Part shown: one piece after another, positions 26,255 through 36,576 of the stretch
Numbering within the stretch: position 1 is the first letter of the stretch
Layout of the letters: each line of letters starts with the position of its first letter
Assembly (NCBI GenBank): GCA_964611585.1
Contig: CAZTAK010000004.1
Span: 8,209 to 72,208 of the forward strand
DNA from: CAZTAK01 sp964611585
GTDB taxonomy: Bacteria > Pseudomonadota > Alphaproteobacteria > SHVP01
Direction: 5' to 3'
DNA length: 64,000 nucleotides
Position numbers and translations under genes: made by a program
Notes under the pieces: generated by a model
What the model was told of the DNA's origin: nothing
Seen by the model: the letters and a program-made list of their open reading frames with translations, nothing else
Databases searched by the model: none

Positions 26255-26367
26255 CTCTAGCCCCCGATCCCCCCGCTCCAGGTGGGAATATCGGCCGTTA
26301 GTCTAACGAAGACCGTGCCCCGATGCACCCGCCCGGTCGACGCAATCAATCAATCGATATCAGCGGT

Positions 26368-27216
26368 TTACGGCCATTTCACCAGCGGCGGCAGCGACAT
26401 CAGGATGGCCTCGGCATTGCCGCCGGTCTTGAGGCCGAAACTGGTGCCGCGGTCGTACACAAGATTGAACTCGACATAGCGGCCGCGTTTCACCAGTTGC
26501 GCCTCGCGCTGGGCCTCGGTCCAGTGATCGTCGATGTGGCGCCGCACGATCTCCGGGTAAACGTCGCGAAAAGCCCGGCCCACGTCCTGCGTGAAGGCGA
26601 AGTCGTCGTCCCAGTCGCCCGAATCCAGATTGTCGTAAAAGATACCGCCGACGCCGCGCGGCTCGTCCCGGTGCTTGATGAAGAAATACTCATCGCACCA
26701 TTTCTTGAACTTCGGATAGTAACCCGCGTTGTGATTGTCGCAGGCGGCTCTCAAACCGGCGTGAAAAGTTTCGGTGTCGGCCTGGTCGGGAAAAACCGGG
26801 GTCAGGTCGGCGCCGCCGCCGAACCAGCCTTCGGTGGTGACGATAAAGCGCGTGTTCATATGCGCGGCCGGAACCAGCGGCGAACACATGTGCGCCACCA
26901 GCGAACTGCCGGCGGCCCAGAAACGCGGGTCTTCCGATGCGCCCGGCATGGTCTTGCGGAATTCTTCCGAGAATTCGCCGTGGACGGTGGAGATATTGAC
27001 GCCCACCTTCTCGAATACGCGCCCGCACAGGATCGACATGACGCCTCCGCCGCCGCCTTCGCGGTCCCAGGCGGTGCGTTCGAACCGGCCCGGCGGGCGG
27101 TCGCGGTGAGGGCCGTCGTGTTCGTCCTCCAGCGCCTCGAAACCGGCGCAGATCTGGTCGCGCATATTTTCGAACCGCGCCGTCGCCTTGTTCTTCTTGT
27201 CTTCAATACCTTCCAT
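26368..27216 (-). CDS. hemF: Oxygen-dependent coproporphyrinogen III oxidase
   Basis: A 282-residue enzyme that oxidatively decarboxylates coproporphyrinogen III to protoporphyrinogen IX with O2, in haem synthesis. Family blocks are WDREGGGGGVMSIL, GVNISTVHGEFSEEF, MNTRFIVTTEGWFGGGADLTP, KFKKWCDEYFFIKHR, RGVGGIFYDNL and the C-terminal KRGRYVEFNLVYDRGTSFGL. ATG at 27216 is used, with TAGGG six bases before it; it begins nine bases after the trmL stop. An aerobic enzyme fits the adjacent bc1 complex. Confidence 0.96.
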   Translation of the reverse strand: MEGIEDKKNKATARFENMRDQICAGFEALEDEHDGPHRDRPPGRFERTAWDREGGGGGVMSILCGRVFEKVGVNISTVHGEFSEEFRKTMPGASEDPRFWAAGSSLVAHMCSPLVPAAHMNTRFIVTTEGWFGGGADLTPVFPDQADTETFHAGLRAACDNHNAGYYPKFKKWCDEYFFIKHRDEPRGVGGIFYDNLDSGDWDDDFAFTQDVGRAFRDVYPEIVRRHIDDHWTEAQREAQLVKRGRYVEFNLVYDRGTSFGLKTGGNAEAILMSLPPLVKWP

Positions 27217-27224
27217 CGCCAACC

Positions 27225-27686
27225 CTATTCCGGCGCAAACGCAAATCCACCGGTCTGGCGCAGCGCTTCGGCCAGCACGATGGCGCAGGCCTGCGCCACG
27301 TTAAGTGAACGCGCGCCGGCAACAAGCGGAACCAAAAGGCGCGCGTCAGCGGCGGCGTGAACCTCGTCCGGCACGCCTGCACTTTCGCGCCCGGCCATCA
27401 ACGTATCGCCCGGCTGGAAACCAAAATCGCAGTACCGCATGTCGCCGCGCGTGGTCATCAGGATCAGCCGTGACATTGGACCGGATTCCTGAAACGCCGC
27501 CCACGAAGCATGATGGCTGACCGTGGCCCGCGCCGCATAGTCGAGCCCGGCCCGTTTCAGGCCCCTGTCCGAAAACGGAAAGCCGCACGGCCCGATCACA
27601 TCGACACCGACCCCAAAGCACGCCGCGAGGCGCAGGATCGAGCCTGTATTCTGGGGGATATCGGGCTGAAACAGGGCGAGCCGCAT
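27225..27686 (-). CDS. trmL: tRNA (cytidine/uridine-34-2'-O)-methyltransferase TrmL
   Basis: A 153-residue SPOUT methyltransferase that 2'-O-methylates the wobble base of leucine tRNAs. It begins MRLALFQPDIPQNTGSILRLAACFG, the conserved QP-x-IP-x-N-x-G segment, and has the trefoil-knot SAM site in GRESAGVPDEV and PLVAGARSLNVAQACAI. Length is standard. It is first of two minus-strand genes (trmL, hemF), diverging from petABC. Confidence 0.95.
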   Translation of the reverse strand: MRLALFQPDIPQNTGSILRLAACFGVGVDVIGPCGFPFSDRGLKRAGLDYAARATVSHHASWAAFQESGPMSRLILMTTRGDMRYCDFGFQPGDTLMAGRESAGVPDEVHAAADARLLVPLVAGARSLNVAQACAIVLAEALRQTGGFAFAPE

Positions 27687-27827
27687 TTAGGTTTTCATAA
27701 GATGTGGGGGCTATAACCGGGACCGCTGCGGCGATTGTCAGGGCCTGCGCGGGCTGGACAATAGCCGATTTAGGTGACAGAAAGGCGCCTCATCCGGGCC
27801 GTATCGGCCGCCCCCTCGGATTTTTCG

Positions 27828-28370
27828 ATGACGGACACCACCGACCCAGAACACGAAGAAGTCTCGCGGCGCGACATCCTCAATGTTGCGGCGGTGACGG
27901 CTTCGGTGGTGGGAGCGGGCCTCGCCGCCTGGCCGTTGATCGATTCGATGAACCCGGCGGCCGATGTTCTGGCGCTATCGACGTTGGAAATGGACCTCAA
28001 CCCCATCGAAGAGGGGCAGAGCGTCACCGTTGTCTGGCGCGGCAAGCCCGTCTTCGTGCGCAACCGCAACCAAACCGAGATCGATCAGGCCCGTGCCGAC
28101 GATAGTGCCGCACTTCCACATCCCGAGCTCGACGCCGACCGGGTGCAAAATCCGAGGTGGCTGGTTCAGATCGGCATCTGCACGCACCTGGGGTGTATTC
28201 CGCTAGGCCAGAAACCGACCGAACCCAAGGGTGATTTCGGCGGCTGGTTCTGCCCCTGCCACGGCTCGCACTACGACACTTCGGGCCGCATCCGCAGTGG
28301 TCCGGCGCCCCGCAACCTCGACATACCCGAGTACGTCTTTCTCGACGATACGACGGTTCGCATCGGATGA
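27828..28370 (+). CDS. petA: Ubiquinol-cytochrome c reductase iron-sulfur (Rieske) subunit
   Basis: The Rieske subunit of the bc1 complex, 180 residues. The twin-arginine signal-anchor is SRRDILNVAAVTASVVGAGLAAWP, and the 2Fe-2S ligands lie in CTHLGC and CPCHGS, with the conserved GPAPRNLDIP after them. ATG at 27828 gives the usual MTDTTDPEHEE-type N-terminus; the longer frame from GTG 27774 has no ribosome site. First gene of petABC; petB begins six bases after the stop. Confidence 0.96.
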   Translation: MTDTTDPEHEEVSRRDILNVAAVTASVVGAGLAAWPLIDSMNPAADVLALSTLEMDLNPIEEGQSVTVVWRGKPVFVRNRNQTEIDQARADDSAALPHPELDADRVQNPRWLVQIGICTHLGCIPLGQKPTEPKGDFGGWFCPCHGSHYDTSGRIRSGPAPRNLDIPEYVFLDDTTVRIG

Positions 28371-28376
28371 TGGCTG

Positions 28377-29612
28377 ATGGCCGGCGCCAATAAACGTGAA
28401 TACAACAACTCCCTCATCCGGTGGATCGAATACCGGCTGCCGATTTTCAGCGCGTTCGAAGCCACCATCGGCCGCGACTATCCGACGCCCAAGAATCTGA
28501 ATTACTGGTGGAGCATGGGCGCGATTCTGACGATTATTCTGGGGATCCAGATTATCACCGGCGTTTTCCTTGCCATGTACTATGTGCCCACGGCCGAGGG
28601 CGCGCTCGATTCGGTCGAACGGATCATGCGTGATGTGAATTACGGCTGGCTGATCCGCTACATCCATTCCAACGCCAGTTCGCTGTTCTTTGCCGCGGTC
28701 TATATCCACATGTTTCGCGGCATGTACTACGGCAGTCACAAACGCCCGCGCGAACTGCTGTGGATCATCGGCGTTCTTATATACGCCTTGATGATGGCGT
28801 CTGCGTTCATGGGGTATGTTCTGCCCTGGGTTCAGTTGAGTTTCTGGGCCGCAACCGTGATTACCAACCTGTTTTCGGCCATCCCGTGGGTCGGCGATGC
28901 CATTACCATCTGGCTTTGGGGCGGGTTCTCGATCGGCAGCGCGACCTTGCAGCGGTTCTACAGCTTGCACTACCTGATCCCGTTCCTGATCCTCGGCGCG
29001 ACGCTGGTTCATATCTGGGCGGTGCACGTCCATGGGTCGAACAATCCGGCCGGCATCAGCATCAAGGGCCCGCAGGACTCGATTCCCTATCACCCGTATT
29101 TCACCACCAAGTACCTGGTGGTGTTCGGCGTGTTCTTTATCGTGCTCGCCTTTCTGGTGTTCTACGAGCCCAACTATCTGACCCATCCGGACCAGTGGAA
29201 ACGGGCCGATCCGCTGGTGACGCCGCCCAGCATCGTGCCCGAATGGTACTTCCTGCCGTTCTACGCAATCCTGCGCTCGATCCCCGACAAGCTCATGGGT
29301 GTGATCGCGTTCGCCGCCTCGATCGGTATTCTGTTCCTGCTGCCGTGGCTCGATACCTCGCGGGTCAAATCGGGCGCGTTCCGGCCGATCTTCAAGCAGT
29401 TCTTCTGGATCTTCGCTGCCGACGTCATCGTTCTCGGCTTCGTCGGCGCCAATCCGCCGGAGGGGGCCTGGCTGGTGGTCGGGCGTCTGGCGACGGCCTA
29501 TTACTTCCTGCATTTCATCATCGTCCTGCCGTTGGTTGGCTGGATGGAGCGGCCCAAACCGTTACCCGAGTCGATCGCTGAATCGGTCCTCAAATCCGGC
29601 GCGGCGAAATGA
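28377..29612 (+). CDS. petB: Cytochrome b subunit of the bc1 complex
   Basis: A 411-residue eight-helix membrane protein carrying haems bL and bH and both quinone sites. The core shows MYYVPTAEGALDSVERIMRDVNYGWLIRY (seen as MYYVPTAEGALDSV), HSNASSLFFAAVYIHMFRG with haem histidines, GYVLPW, and the Qo-site PEWYFLPFYAILR block. The cytochrome c1 gene is separate, not fused. Its stop overlaps the petC start (ATGA). Confidence 0.97.
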   Translation: MAGANKREYNNSLIRWIEYRLPIFSAFEATIGRDYPTPKNLNYWWSMGAILTIILGIQIITGVFLAMYYVPTAEGALDSVERIMRDVNYGWLIRYIHSNASSLFFAAVYIHMFRGMYYGSHKRPRELLWIIGVLIYALMMASAFMGYVLPWVQLSFWAATVITNLFSAIPWVGDAITIWLWGGFSIGSATLQRFYSLHYLIPFLILGATLVHIWAVHVHGSNNPAGISIKGPQDSIPYHPYFTTKYLVVFGVFFIVLAFLVFYEPNYLTHPDQWKRADPLVTPPSIVPEWYFLPFYAILRSIPDKLMGVIAFAASIGILFLLPWLDTSRVKSGAFRPIFKQFFWIFAADVIVLGFVGANPPEGAWLVVGRLATAYYFLHFIIVLPLVGWMERPKPLPESIAESVLKSGAAK

Positions 29613-30385
29613 GGGGCCTGCGTGCTCTTGCCGCCGCGACCGTCGTGGCTGCCGGCCTTGGCTTGTTTGCCGGCTCCGCCCTCGCGGTGAAGGCGGAAAA
29701 AGAACCCGAATCGCGCGACTGGTCGTTCTACGGCCTGTTTGGATCCTACGACCGGGCGGCGCAGCAACGCGGCTACCTGGTCTACAAGGAGGTCTGTTCG
29801 GGCTGCCATTCGGTGAAGTATCTCTCGTTCCGCAACCTGCTCGACATCGGCTTTAGCGAAGAGGAAGCCAAGGCCGTCGCGGCCGAGTTCATGGTCGAGG
29901 ACGGACCCGACGAGGAAGGCGAGATGTTCGAGCGCGAGGCGCGGCTGTCGGACCCCTTCCCCAGGCCCTACCGCAACGACAACGAAGCCCGCAGCCTCAA
30001 CAACGGGGCCCTGCCGCCGGATCTTTCGCTGATGACCAAGGCGCGCCACGGCGGCCCGGACTACCTGTTTGCACTCCTGACCGGCTATGTTGCAGAGCCG
30101 CCCGCGGGCGTCGAAATCGCCGACGGCATGGCCTACAACCCCTATTTCCCTGGATCGCAGATCGCCATGCCGGAACTGTTGTTCGAGGATTCCGTCGAAT
30201 ACGCCGACGGCACCGCGGCCACGGTCGAGCAGATGGCCGAGGACGTGACCACGTTCCTTGCCTGGGCGGCGGAGCCGAGCCTCGAACGCCGCCACAGCCT
30301 CGGCTTTCAGGTGATTATCTATCTGATCCTGCTGACGGGCCTGTTCTGGCTCATCAAGCGCCGCACCTGGCGCGACGTGCACTGA
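29609..30385 (+). CDS. petC: Cytochrome c1 subunit of the bc1 complex
   Basis: A 258-residue membrane-anchored c-type cytochrome. An N-terminal signal peptide precedes the haem motif CSGCHSVKYLSFRNL. The likely axial methionine lies in GSQIAMPELL, and the C-terminal anchor is FQVIIYLILLTGLFWLIKRRTW. It overlaps petB by four bases and is followed by a strong intrinsic terminator, closing the operon. Confidence 0.96.
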   Translation: MRGLRALAAATVVAAGLGLFAGSALAVKAEKEPESRDWSFYGLFGSYDRAAQQRGYLVYKEVCSGCHSVKYLSFRNLLDIGFSEEEAKAVAAEFMVEDGPDEEGEMFEREARLSDPFPRPYRNDNEARSLNNGALPPDLSLMTKARHGGPDYLFALLTGYVAEPPAGVEIADGMAYNPYFPGSQIAMPELLFEDSVEYADGTAATVEQMAEDVTTFLAWAAEPSLERRHSLGFQVIIYLILLTGLFWLIKRRTWRDVH

Positions 30386-30405
30386 GGGGTTTCGGACGCC
30401 GGACG

Positions 30406-30428
30406 AACCGCCTCAGGGCGGTTTTTTT
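30406..30428 (+). terminator. Rho-independent terminator of petABC
   Basis: AACCGCC (30406-30412), a TCAG loop and GGCGGTT (30417-30423) form a perfect seven-pair stem running into seven T (30422-30428), 20 bases after the petC stop. This is the clearest terminator in the window. Confidence 0.92.
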
Positions 30429-30556
30429 GTGGGCGGATACTTCACTCCCCGATCCAAGAAAAACGACGGAGCGCCCGACTTGCAATGTGCATAATACTGT
30501 TGGCGTTTTGAGCAAATTACCTGATTGTTCCATCGGGAGAAGAACTCAGGCAATCC

Positions 30557-33517
30557 ATGGCAACAACCGAGCACACGATCAATGACGCCCTTGCGGCTGT
30601 CTTGCGCGAAACGCGCCGAGCTTGGCATACATCAAGAATTGTCAACTCCGAGAACACTGGCATACTCAAGGGCAGCGCCAAGCGGCCCGACATACTCGTC
30701 CTAGAGCCCAACGTCTCGCCGGTGGTGATTGAAACCGAAGTCTTGCCGGCTATCACTGTTGAAAGTGATGCGACATCGAGGCTCGGTGAAGTAGTGCGGA
30801 CGACGGGACGAACGATTCTGTCCTCAATCGCTGTTCGCGTGCCCGCGCGTCTTAGAGAGACGGCGGGATCGGCTCTCAGGGCCGACCTGACAACTGCCAC
30901 TGACCTAGAGATAGCTCTTTTCACCGGCAGTGAGCCGAGCATTGCTTCGCGCTGGCCCCATTCTGGTTGGATCAGGGGGAGCGCCGCTGACCTGTCTATT
31001 CTTGCCCAGTCGGCGTCTGTGCCTCCGGACGTGATTGAAGCGGCTGCCGATCAACTTGTGAGCGGCGTGAGCGAGGCCGCGGCTCTGATAGGCGAGATGG
31101 CCGGCAACCACCCGAGCGCGATCCACAAGATCAGCACCGAGCTACATCAGGAAGATGGCGAACAGACGCGTCGAATGGCAGCAACAATCTTGGCGAACGC
31201 TTTCGTCTTCCAGGAGAGTCTCGCGGGCGGTCCAGGCAAATTGGCAATTGTTGGCTCGCTCTCAGAACTTCGTGCGGCTGATAGCGGCCTCAGCAAATTC
31301 GGTGTGCTCGCGGAATGGCGAAACATACTAAGAGCCAACTATTGGCCTATCTTCGACATAGCGCGCCGCATCCTTCAGAGTATTCCTACCGACGAAAGCA
31401 AAGCGCTACTCGAAAAACTGGCAGAGACTGCCGAAAAACTCGTTGAAAAAAGTCTCATGCGTTCGCACGATTTGACTGGCGCGGTCTTTCAGAAGTTGAT
31501 CGCGGATCGGAAATTTCTTGCAGCGTATTACACAACGCCCGCATCGGCAGAACTACTAGTCGGTTTGGCCATTGCACGCGAAAACCCTCCTGGTAATCGC
31601 TCCTGGGCGAGCAGTAGCGACATGAAAACACTTCGCATTGCCGATTTTGCGTGCGGCACAGGAACCTTGCTTTCGACAGCATACCAGCGCGTTGGGCAGT
31701 TGCACGAATTGGCGGGCGGTGACGCTGAAGCAATGCATCCAGAAATGATGGCGTCTGCTCTAATCGGTTGTGATGTTCTTCCAGCGGCAGCGCACCTCAC
31801 AGCGTCGATGCTTGCAGGCGCACATCCAACGATCAAGTACAGACAAAGCTCAATCCTTACGGTGGCATACGGGAAACAAGCGAGTGGAGGTGTAGCGCTG
31901 GGATCATTGGACCTTCTGGATCCTCAGAGGAAGTTTGAAATCTTGGCAGTGACCGCGAAGGCGGCGGAAAGCATGGGAGAGACCGAAAAGGAAATTTGGT
32001 TGTCGCTACCTCACTCCTCGTTTGATGTTGTGATCATGAATCCGCCGTTTACGCGCGCGACTGGGCACGAAGGAAAGAAGATCGGCGTACCAAATCCGAT
32101 GTTCGCCGCTCTTAGCCCTAAGCCGGAGGAACAACGGCTCATGGGCGAAGCGACTCGTCAGTTGACCAAGGGAACGAGCGCGCACGGAAACGCAGGGGAA
32201 GCTTCAATCTTTCTCGTACTTGGTGATCGAAAGTTATTACCTAATGGAGTTCTCGCTCTTGTAATGCCTCTAAGTCTTCTATTGGGCGGCTCTTGGGAGG
32301 GCTCCCGAAGACTGTTGGCAACGAATTTCGCTGATCTAATTCTCGTTTCTATCTCAGGAGCAGAAAGCGAGCATCTTTCGTTTTCCGCCGACACCGATAT
32401 GGGCGAGTGCCTTGTGGTTGGTCGAAAGAGACACGGCGGAAGAAGCCGGGCTACTTTTGTCATTTTGAACGAACGTCCAAGATTTCCAATGGTTGGTACA
32501 AGCGCTGCGACACAAATTCGTTCGGTAATCCAAAACAAAAAGCTGCGGCGATTGGAAGATGGGCCGTTGGGTGGAACACCGGTTCACTTTGGAGACGACG
32601 TCATAGGCTTTGCGCTTGATGCGCCGCTCCCAATCAGCGGGGGATGGAATCTTGCCCGGATTGCAGACTTAGCCCTGGGTCAGTCTGCGTTCCAGATAGC
32701 CGAGGAGAAACGTCTTTGGCTTCCAAGTATGAACGAAGCTGATGCGCCTAGTATTCCGATAACGACTGTTGCGACCATTGGAGACATTGGTCCGTATCAT
32801 GCTGACATTAATGGTTCGACTTCGTCCGGCGGCATTCGTGGCCCCTTCGCTATTTCTCCAGTTTCACCAAGTGGTGCGCCCACCTATCCTGTGCTTTGGT
32901 CTCATGATGCCGAACGCGAGCGGACAATGGCATTTGAGGCCGACTGCGAAGGTGCGCCGCGCTCTGGAGCTAGCGCCGATGAGAAAGCGCTGGTGGCGGA
33001 AAAGGTGGCGAGTGTTTGGGCTAGCGCATCACATTACCATTTTAATCGCGACTTTCGATTCAACAGTCAGTCAACAAGCATGCAGTATACGTCACGTCGA
33101 ACGATTGGCGGACGTGCTTGGCTTTCCATTAGCCTCGCTTCCGACCTGGAAGAGAAAGCATTGGTGCTGTGGGCAAACACGTCCTTTGGACTATTGATGC
33201 ACTGGTGGCATGCAAACAAACAACAATCCGGCAGGGGAAGTATCGGAAAGTCGGCATTGCAATCGCTTCCCATATTGGACGTGCGCGCTCTCACGCTCCG
33301 ACAACTCAAAGCAGCTACCACACTTTTCGATGACTTTAGTACGAAGGACCTATTGCCATTGAATGAAATCGACCAAGATAACGCGCGGCGGGAACTTGAT
33401 ACGGAATTCGTCCGCGACGTATTAGGTTTGCCTGCGCATGTTATTGCAGAGGATGGTCCGCTTGAACTATTGCGAATGAAGCTCGCGCGCGAACCCTCCA
33501 TACGCGGAAGCAAATAG
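30557..33517 (+). CDS. Stand-alone N6-adenine DNA methylase, Eco57I/type IIG-like
   Basis: A 986-residue protein. The methylase core has SAM motif I in IADFACGTGTLL (about residues 370-380) and the catalytic NPPF motif in DVVIMNPPF, followed by a target-recognition-like C-terminal half. Residues 43-61 read KRPDILVLEPNVSPVVIETE; the PD...E-x-E pattern resembles a PD-(D/E)XK nuclease core with the lysine replaced, so restriction activity is possible but unproven. No hsdR, hsdS or other defence gene adjoins it. GC and codon use are lower than in neighbours (many TTT, AAT, ATA, AGT codons), and it sits between petC and mtnP, so recent acquisition is likely. Confidence 0.85.
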   Translation: MATTEHTINDALAAVLRETRRAWHTSRIVNSENTGILKGSAKRPDILVLEPNVSPVVIETEVLPAITVESDATSRLGEVVRTTGRTILSSIAVRVPARLRETAGSALRADLTTATDLEIALFTGSEPSIASRWPHSGWIRGSAADLSILAQSASVPPDVIEAAADQLVSGVSEAAALIGEMAGNHPSAIHKISTELHQEDGEQTRRMAATILANAFVFQESLAGGPGKLAIVGSLSELRAADSGLSKFGVLAEWRNILRANYWPIFDIARRILQSIPTDESKALLEKLAETAEKLVEKSLMRSHDLTGAVFQKLIADRKFLAAYYTTPASAELLVGLAIARENPPGNRSWASSSDMKTLRIADFACGTGTLLSTAYQRVGQLHELAGGDAEAMHPEMMASALIGCDVLPAAAHLTASMLAGAHPTIKYRQSSILTVAYGKQASGGVALGSLDLLDPQRKFEILAVTAKAAESMGETEKEIWLSLPHSSFDVVIMNPPFTRATGHEGKKIGVPNPMFAALSPKPEEQRLMGEATRQLTKGTSAHGNAGEASIFLVLGDRKLLPNGVLALVMPLSLLLGGSWEGSRRLLATNFADLILVSISGAESEHLSFSADTDMGECLVVGRKRHGGRSRATFVILNERPRFPMVGTSAATQIRSVIQNKKLRRLEDGPLGGTPVHFGDDVIGFALDAPLPISGGWNLARIADLALGQSAFQIAEEKRLWLPSMNEADAPSIPITTVATIGDIGPYHADINGSTSSGGIRGPFAISPVSPSGAPTYPVLWSHDAERERTMAFEADCEGAPRSGASADEKALVAEKVASVWASASHYHFNRDFRFNSQSTSMQYTSRRTIGGRAWLSISLASDLEEKALVLWANTSFGLLMHWWHANKQQSGRGSIGKSALQSLPILDVRALTLRQLKAATTLFDDFSTKDLLPLNEIDQDNARRELDTEFVRDVLGLPAHVIAEDGPLELLRMKLAREPSIRGSK

Positions 33518-33703
33518 AATTCTGGCGCTCCGCTGGGAAGATTATCGACGGAACCAGGCACGTCACAAACCGGGTGCTTCGGCGCCCACTTGGGGATCAC
33601 GGTGTGTAGATTTCAATTCCCTCATAATGCGGCGCGCTGCGCCCGTTGATCCGCGCGCCGGAAGCTGGAACACTCGCGCCCGCGGGGAACCTGGGGAGGC
33701 AGC

Positions 33704-34597
<894 letters not shown>

Positions 34598-34628
34598 CGC
34601 AGCGCCCACCGTCACCGAAAGATCAATC

Positions 34629-35156
34629 ATGCCGATCCGATCCCGCATTCGCACCATCCCCGATTACCCCAAGCCCGGGATCATGTTCCGCGATATCACC
34701 ACGCTGTTGCAGGACCCGGTGGGATTCCGCATCGCCATGGAGCGCCTGATCGAACCGTTCCGTGACATGCGTGTCGACAAGGTGGCGGGTATCGAGGCGC
34801 GCGGGTTTATCCTTGCAGGTGCGGTGGCGCTTGACCTGCACGCAGGCTTCGTTGCGATCCGCAAGAAGGGGAAACTGCCTTTTGAGACCATCGGCGCCGA
34901 CTACGAGCTCGAATACGGCACCGACCGGGTCGAGGTTCACACCGACGCCATTCTCGAAGGCGAGAGAATCCTGCTGGTGGACGACCTGCTCGCCACTGGC
35001 GGCACCGCGCTCGCCGGCCTGCAACTGATCGAAGCCGTGGGTGGCGACGTTGTGGGTACCGCCTTCATCGTCGACCTGCCGGACCTGGGTGGCTCCAAAC
35101 GCATCCGCGAATCGGGCCATTCGGTCCACACGCTGGTGGAATACGAGGGCGGGTAG
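34629..35156 (+). CDS. apt: Adenine phosphoribosyltransferase
   Basis: A 175-residue enzyme converting adenine and PRPP to AMP. It begins RSRIRTIPDYPKPGIMFRDITTLL, as is typical, and carries the PRPP loop ILLVDDLLATGGTALAG plus the GADYELEYGTD substrate segment. It lies 31 bases after mtnP, so it recovers the adenine released there. ATG at 34629 is used; the longer frame is antisense-like read-through of mtnP. Confidence 0.96.
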   Translation: MPIRSRIRTIPDYPKPGIMFRDITTLLQDPVGFRIAMERLIEPFRDMRVDKVAGIEARGFILAGAVALDLHAGFVAIRKKGKLPFETIGADYELEYGTDRVEVHTDAILEGERILLVDDLLATGGTALAGLQLIEAVGGDVVGTAFIVDLPDLGGSKRIRESGHSVHTLVEYEGG

Positions 35157-35163
35157 GGGCGCG

Positions 35164-36273
35164 GTGAACGTCGAGGGGAAAGCGTTCCGCACCATCTGGC
35201 TGGGCGAGGACGGCGTCGGCGTCGAAATCATCGACCAGACCAAGCTGCCGCATGCTTTCCAAATCCTGCGGCTCGAATCCCTGGAAGACGCGGCCCGGGC
35301 CATCACCGGCATGGAGGTGCGCGGCGCGCCGCTGATCGGGGCGACGGCGGCTTACGGCTTGGCTTTGGCGATGCGAAGCGATGCCTCCGATGCCGCCCTT
35401 GCGAACGCCTACGATGTGCTGTTCGCGACCCGGCCGACGGCAATCAATTTGCGCTGGGCGCTCGATGATGTGCGCGCGCGGCTGTTGCTCCTTCCCGAAG
35501 ATGAGCGCGCCGCCGCGGCCTATGCGCGCGCCGCCGAAATCTGCGACGAGGATGTTGCGATCAGCCGCGCCATCGGCGAACACGGGGCGGAACTCATCGT
35601 CCGCGCCTGGGAACGGAAAGAAGCCGCCGGCGACGGCCGCGTCAATGTCCTGACCCATTGCAACGCGGGCTGGCTCGCCGCCGTCGATTGGGGCACTGCG
35701 CTGGCGCCGGTCTATGTCGCCCACGACGAGGGCATTCCCATCCATGTCTGGGTCGACGAGACCCGGCCCCGCAACCAGGGTGCGGCGCTGACGGCATGGG
35801 AACTCGGCCGCAACGGCGTGCCTCACACGGTGATTGCCGACAACGCCGGCGGCCACCTGATGCAGCACGGGCTTGTCGATCTCTGCATCACCGGCACCGA
35901 CCGCACTACGCGGACCGGCGACGTGTGCAACAAGATCGGTACATATCTCAAGGCGCTGGCGGCAGACGACAACGGCGTCGATTTTTTTGTTGCCCTGCCG
36001 CAGACGACTATCGACTGGACGGTCGCCGACGGCATCGCCGAAATTCCGATCGAACAGCGCGGCGCCGAAGAAGTGACGCATATCAGCGGGCGCACGCACG
36101 ACGGCGCCCTCGCCACCGTGCAACTGACCCCCGACGGCTCGGCCGCCGCCAATTATGCCTTCGACGTGACGCCTGCGCGCCTTGTCACCGGGCTGATTAC
36201 CGACCGCGGCGTCTGCGAAGCCTCGGAAGAAGGACTGCTGGCGCTGTTTCCCGAACGCCGCGCCGCGGGCTAG
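35164..36273 (+). CDS. mtnA: S-methyl-5-thioribose-1-phosphate isomerase
   Basis: A 369-residue isomerase making methylthioribulose 1-phosphate in methionine salvage. It shows MEVRGAPLIGATAAYGLALA, the catalytic cysteine in VNVLTHCNAGWLAAVDWGTAL (split as VLTHCNAGWLA), ETRPRNQGAALTAWEL and the aspartate-bearing GTDRTTRTGDVCNKIGTY. GTG at 35164 follows TAGGGG, seven bases after the apt stop. No mtnB, mtnC or mtnD is nearby, so the later steps are elsewhere or a shunt is used. Confidence 0.95.
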   Translation: MNVEGKAFRTIWLGEDGVGVEIIDQTKLPHAFQILRLESLEDAARAITGMEVRGAPLIGATAAYGLALAMRSDASDAALANAYDVLFATRPTAINLRWALDDVRARLLLLPEDERAAAAYARAAEICDEDVAISRAIGEHGAELIVRAWERKEAAGDGRVNVLTHCNAGWLAAVDWGTALAPVYVAHDEGIPIHVWVDETRPRNQGAALTAWELGRNGVPHTVIADNAGGHLMQHGLVDLCITGTDRTTRTGDVCNKIGTYLKALAADDNGVDFFVALPQTTIDWTVADGIAEIPIEQRGAEEVTHISGRTHDGALATVQLTPDGSAAANYAFDVTPARLVTGLITDRGVCEASEEGLLALFPERRAAG

Positions 36274-36576
36274 CCGCCCTTGATCGCGCCGCCTCTAACC
36301 CCATATCGCAGGCGGGCTCGTAAGCCGCGGAAATCACGGGATAAATTGGCTTCGAATTGGGTTTGGATTGGCTTTGAATTGGGTTTGCTTGGGCTTTGAA
36401 TTGGGTTCGTATTGGGTTTGAATTGGGTTCGTTTTAGCGCGCGGCATATCGGTTTGGGCGTTCGCAAAGCCTTGACAGGCAAGGTGTTTTCGCAAACCGG
36501 CGCGTGCCAGAATTGGGTTCGTTTCGTAATTTAGGGATATTCGCGGGCGATCCTGCAAAATCCGTGAAGGGATGCG
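36274..36576. other. Intergenic region dominated by a short tandem repeat
   Basis: These 303 bases contain no plausible gene. The centre (36343-36432) is the AATTGGGTTTG repeat array listed separately, and one more unit, AATTGGGTTCG, lies at 36511. The remainder leads into the aldolase-dehydrogenase gene at 36577. Confidence 0.5.
36343..36432. repeat. Degenerate tandem repeat of AATTGGGTTTG-type units
   Basis: About eight units of 10-12 bases follow one another: variants of AATTGGGTTTG, ATTGGCTTTG and AATTGGGTTCG. GC is much lower than in the surrounding DNA. On the minus strand the frame would read Asn-Pro-Ile-Gln-Thr-Gln-like repeats, but no start or ribosome site supports translation. Unit length and lack of spacers exclude a CRISPR array. 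Confidence 0.75.

Noticed and set aside
36343..36432. CRISPR array
   Set aside because: Units are 10-12 bases, degenerate and contiguous without spacers; no cas genes.
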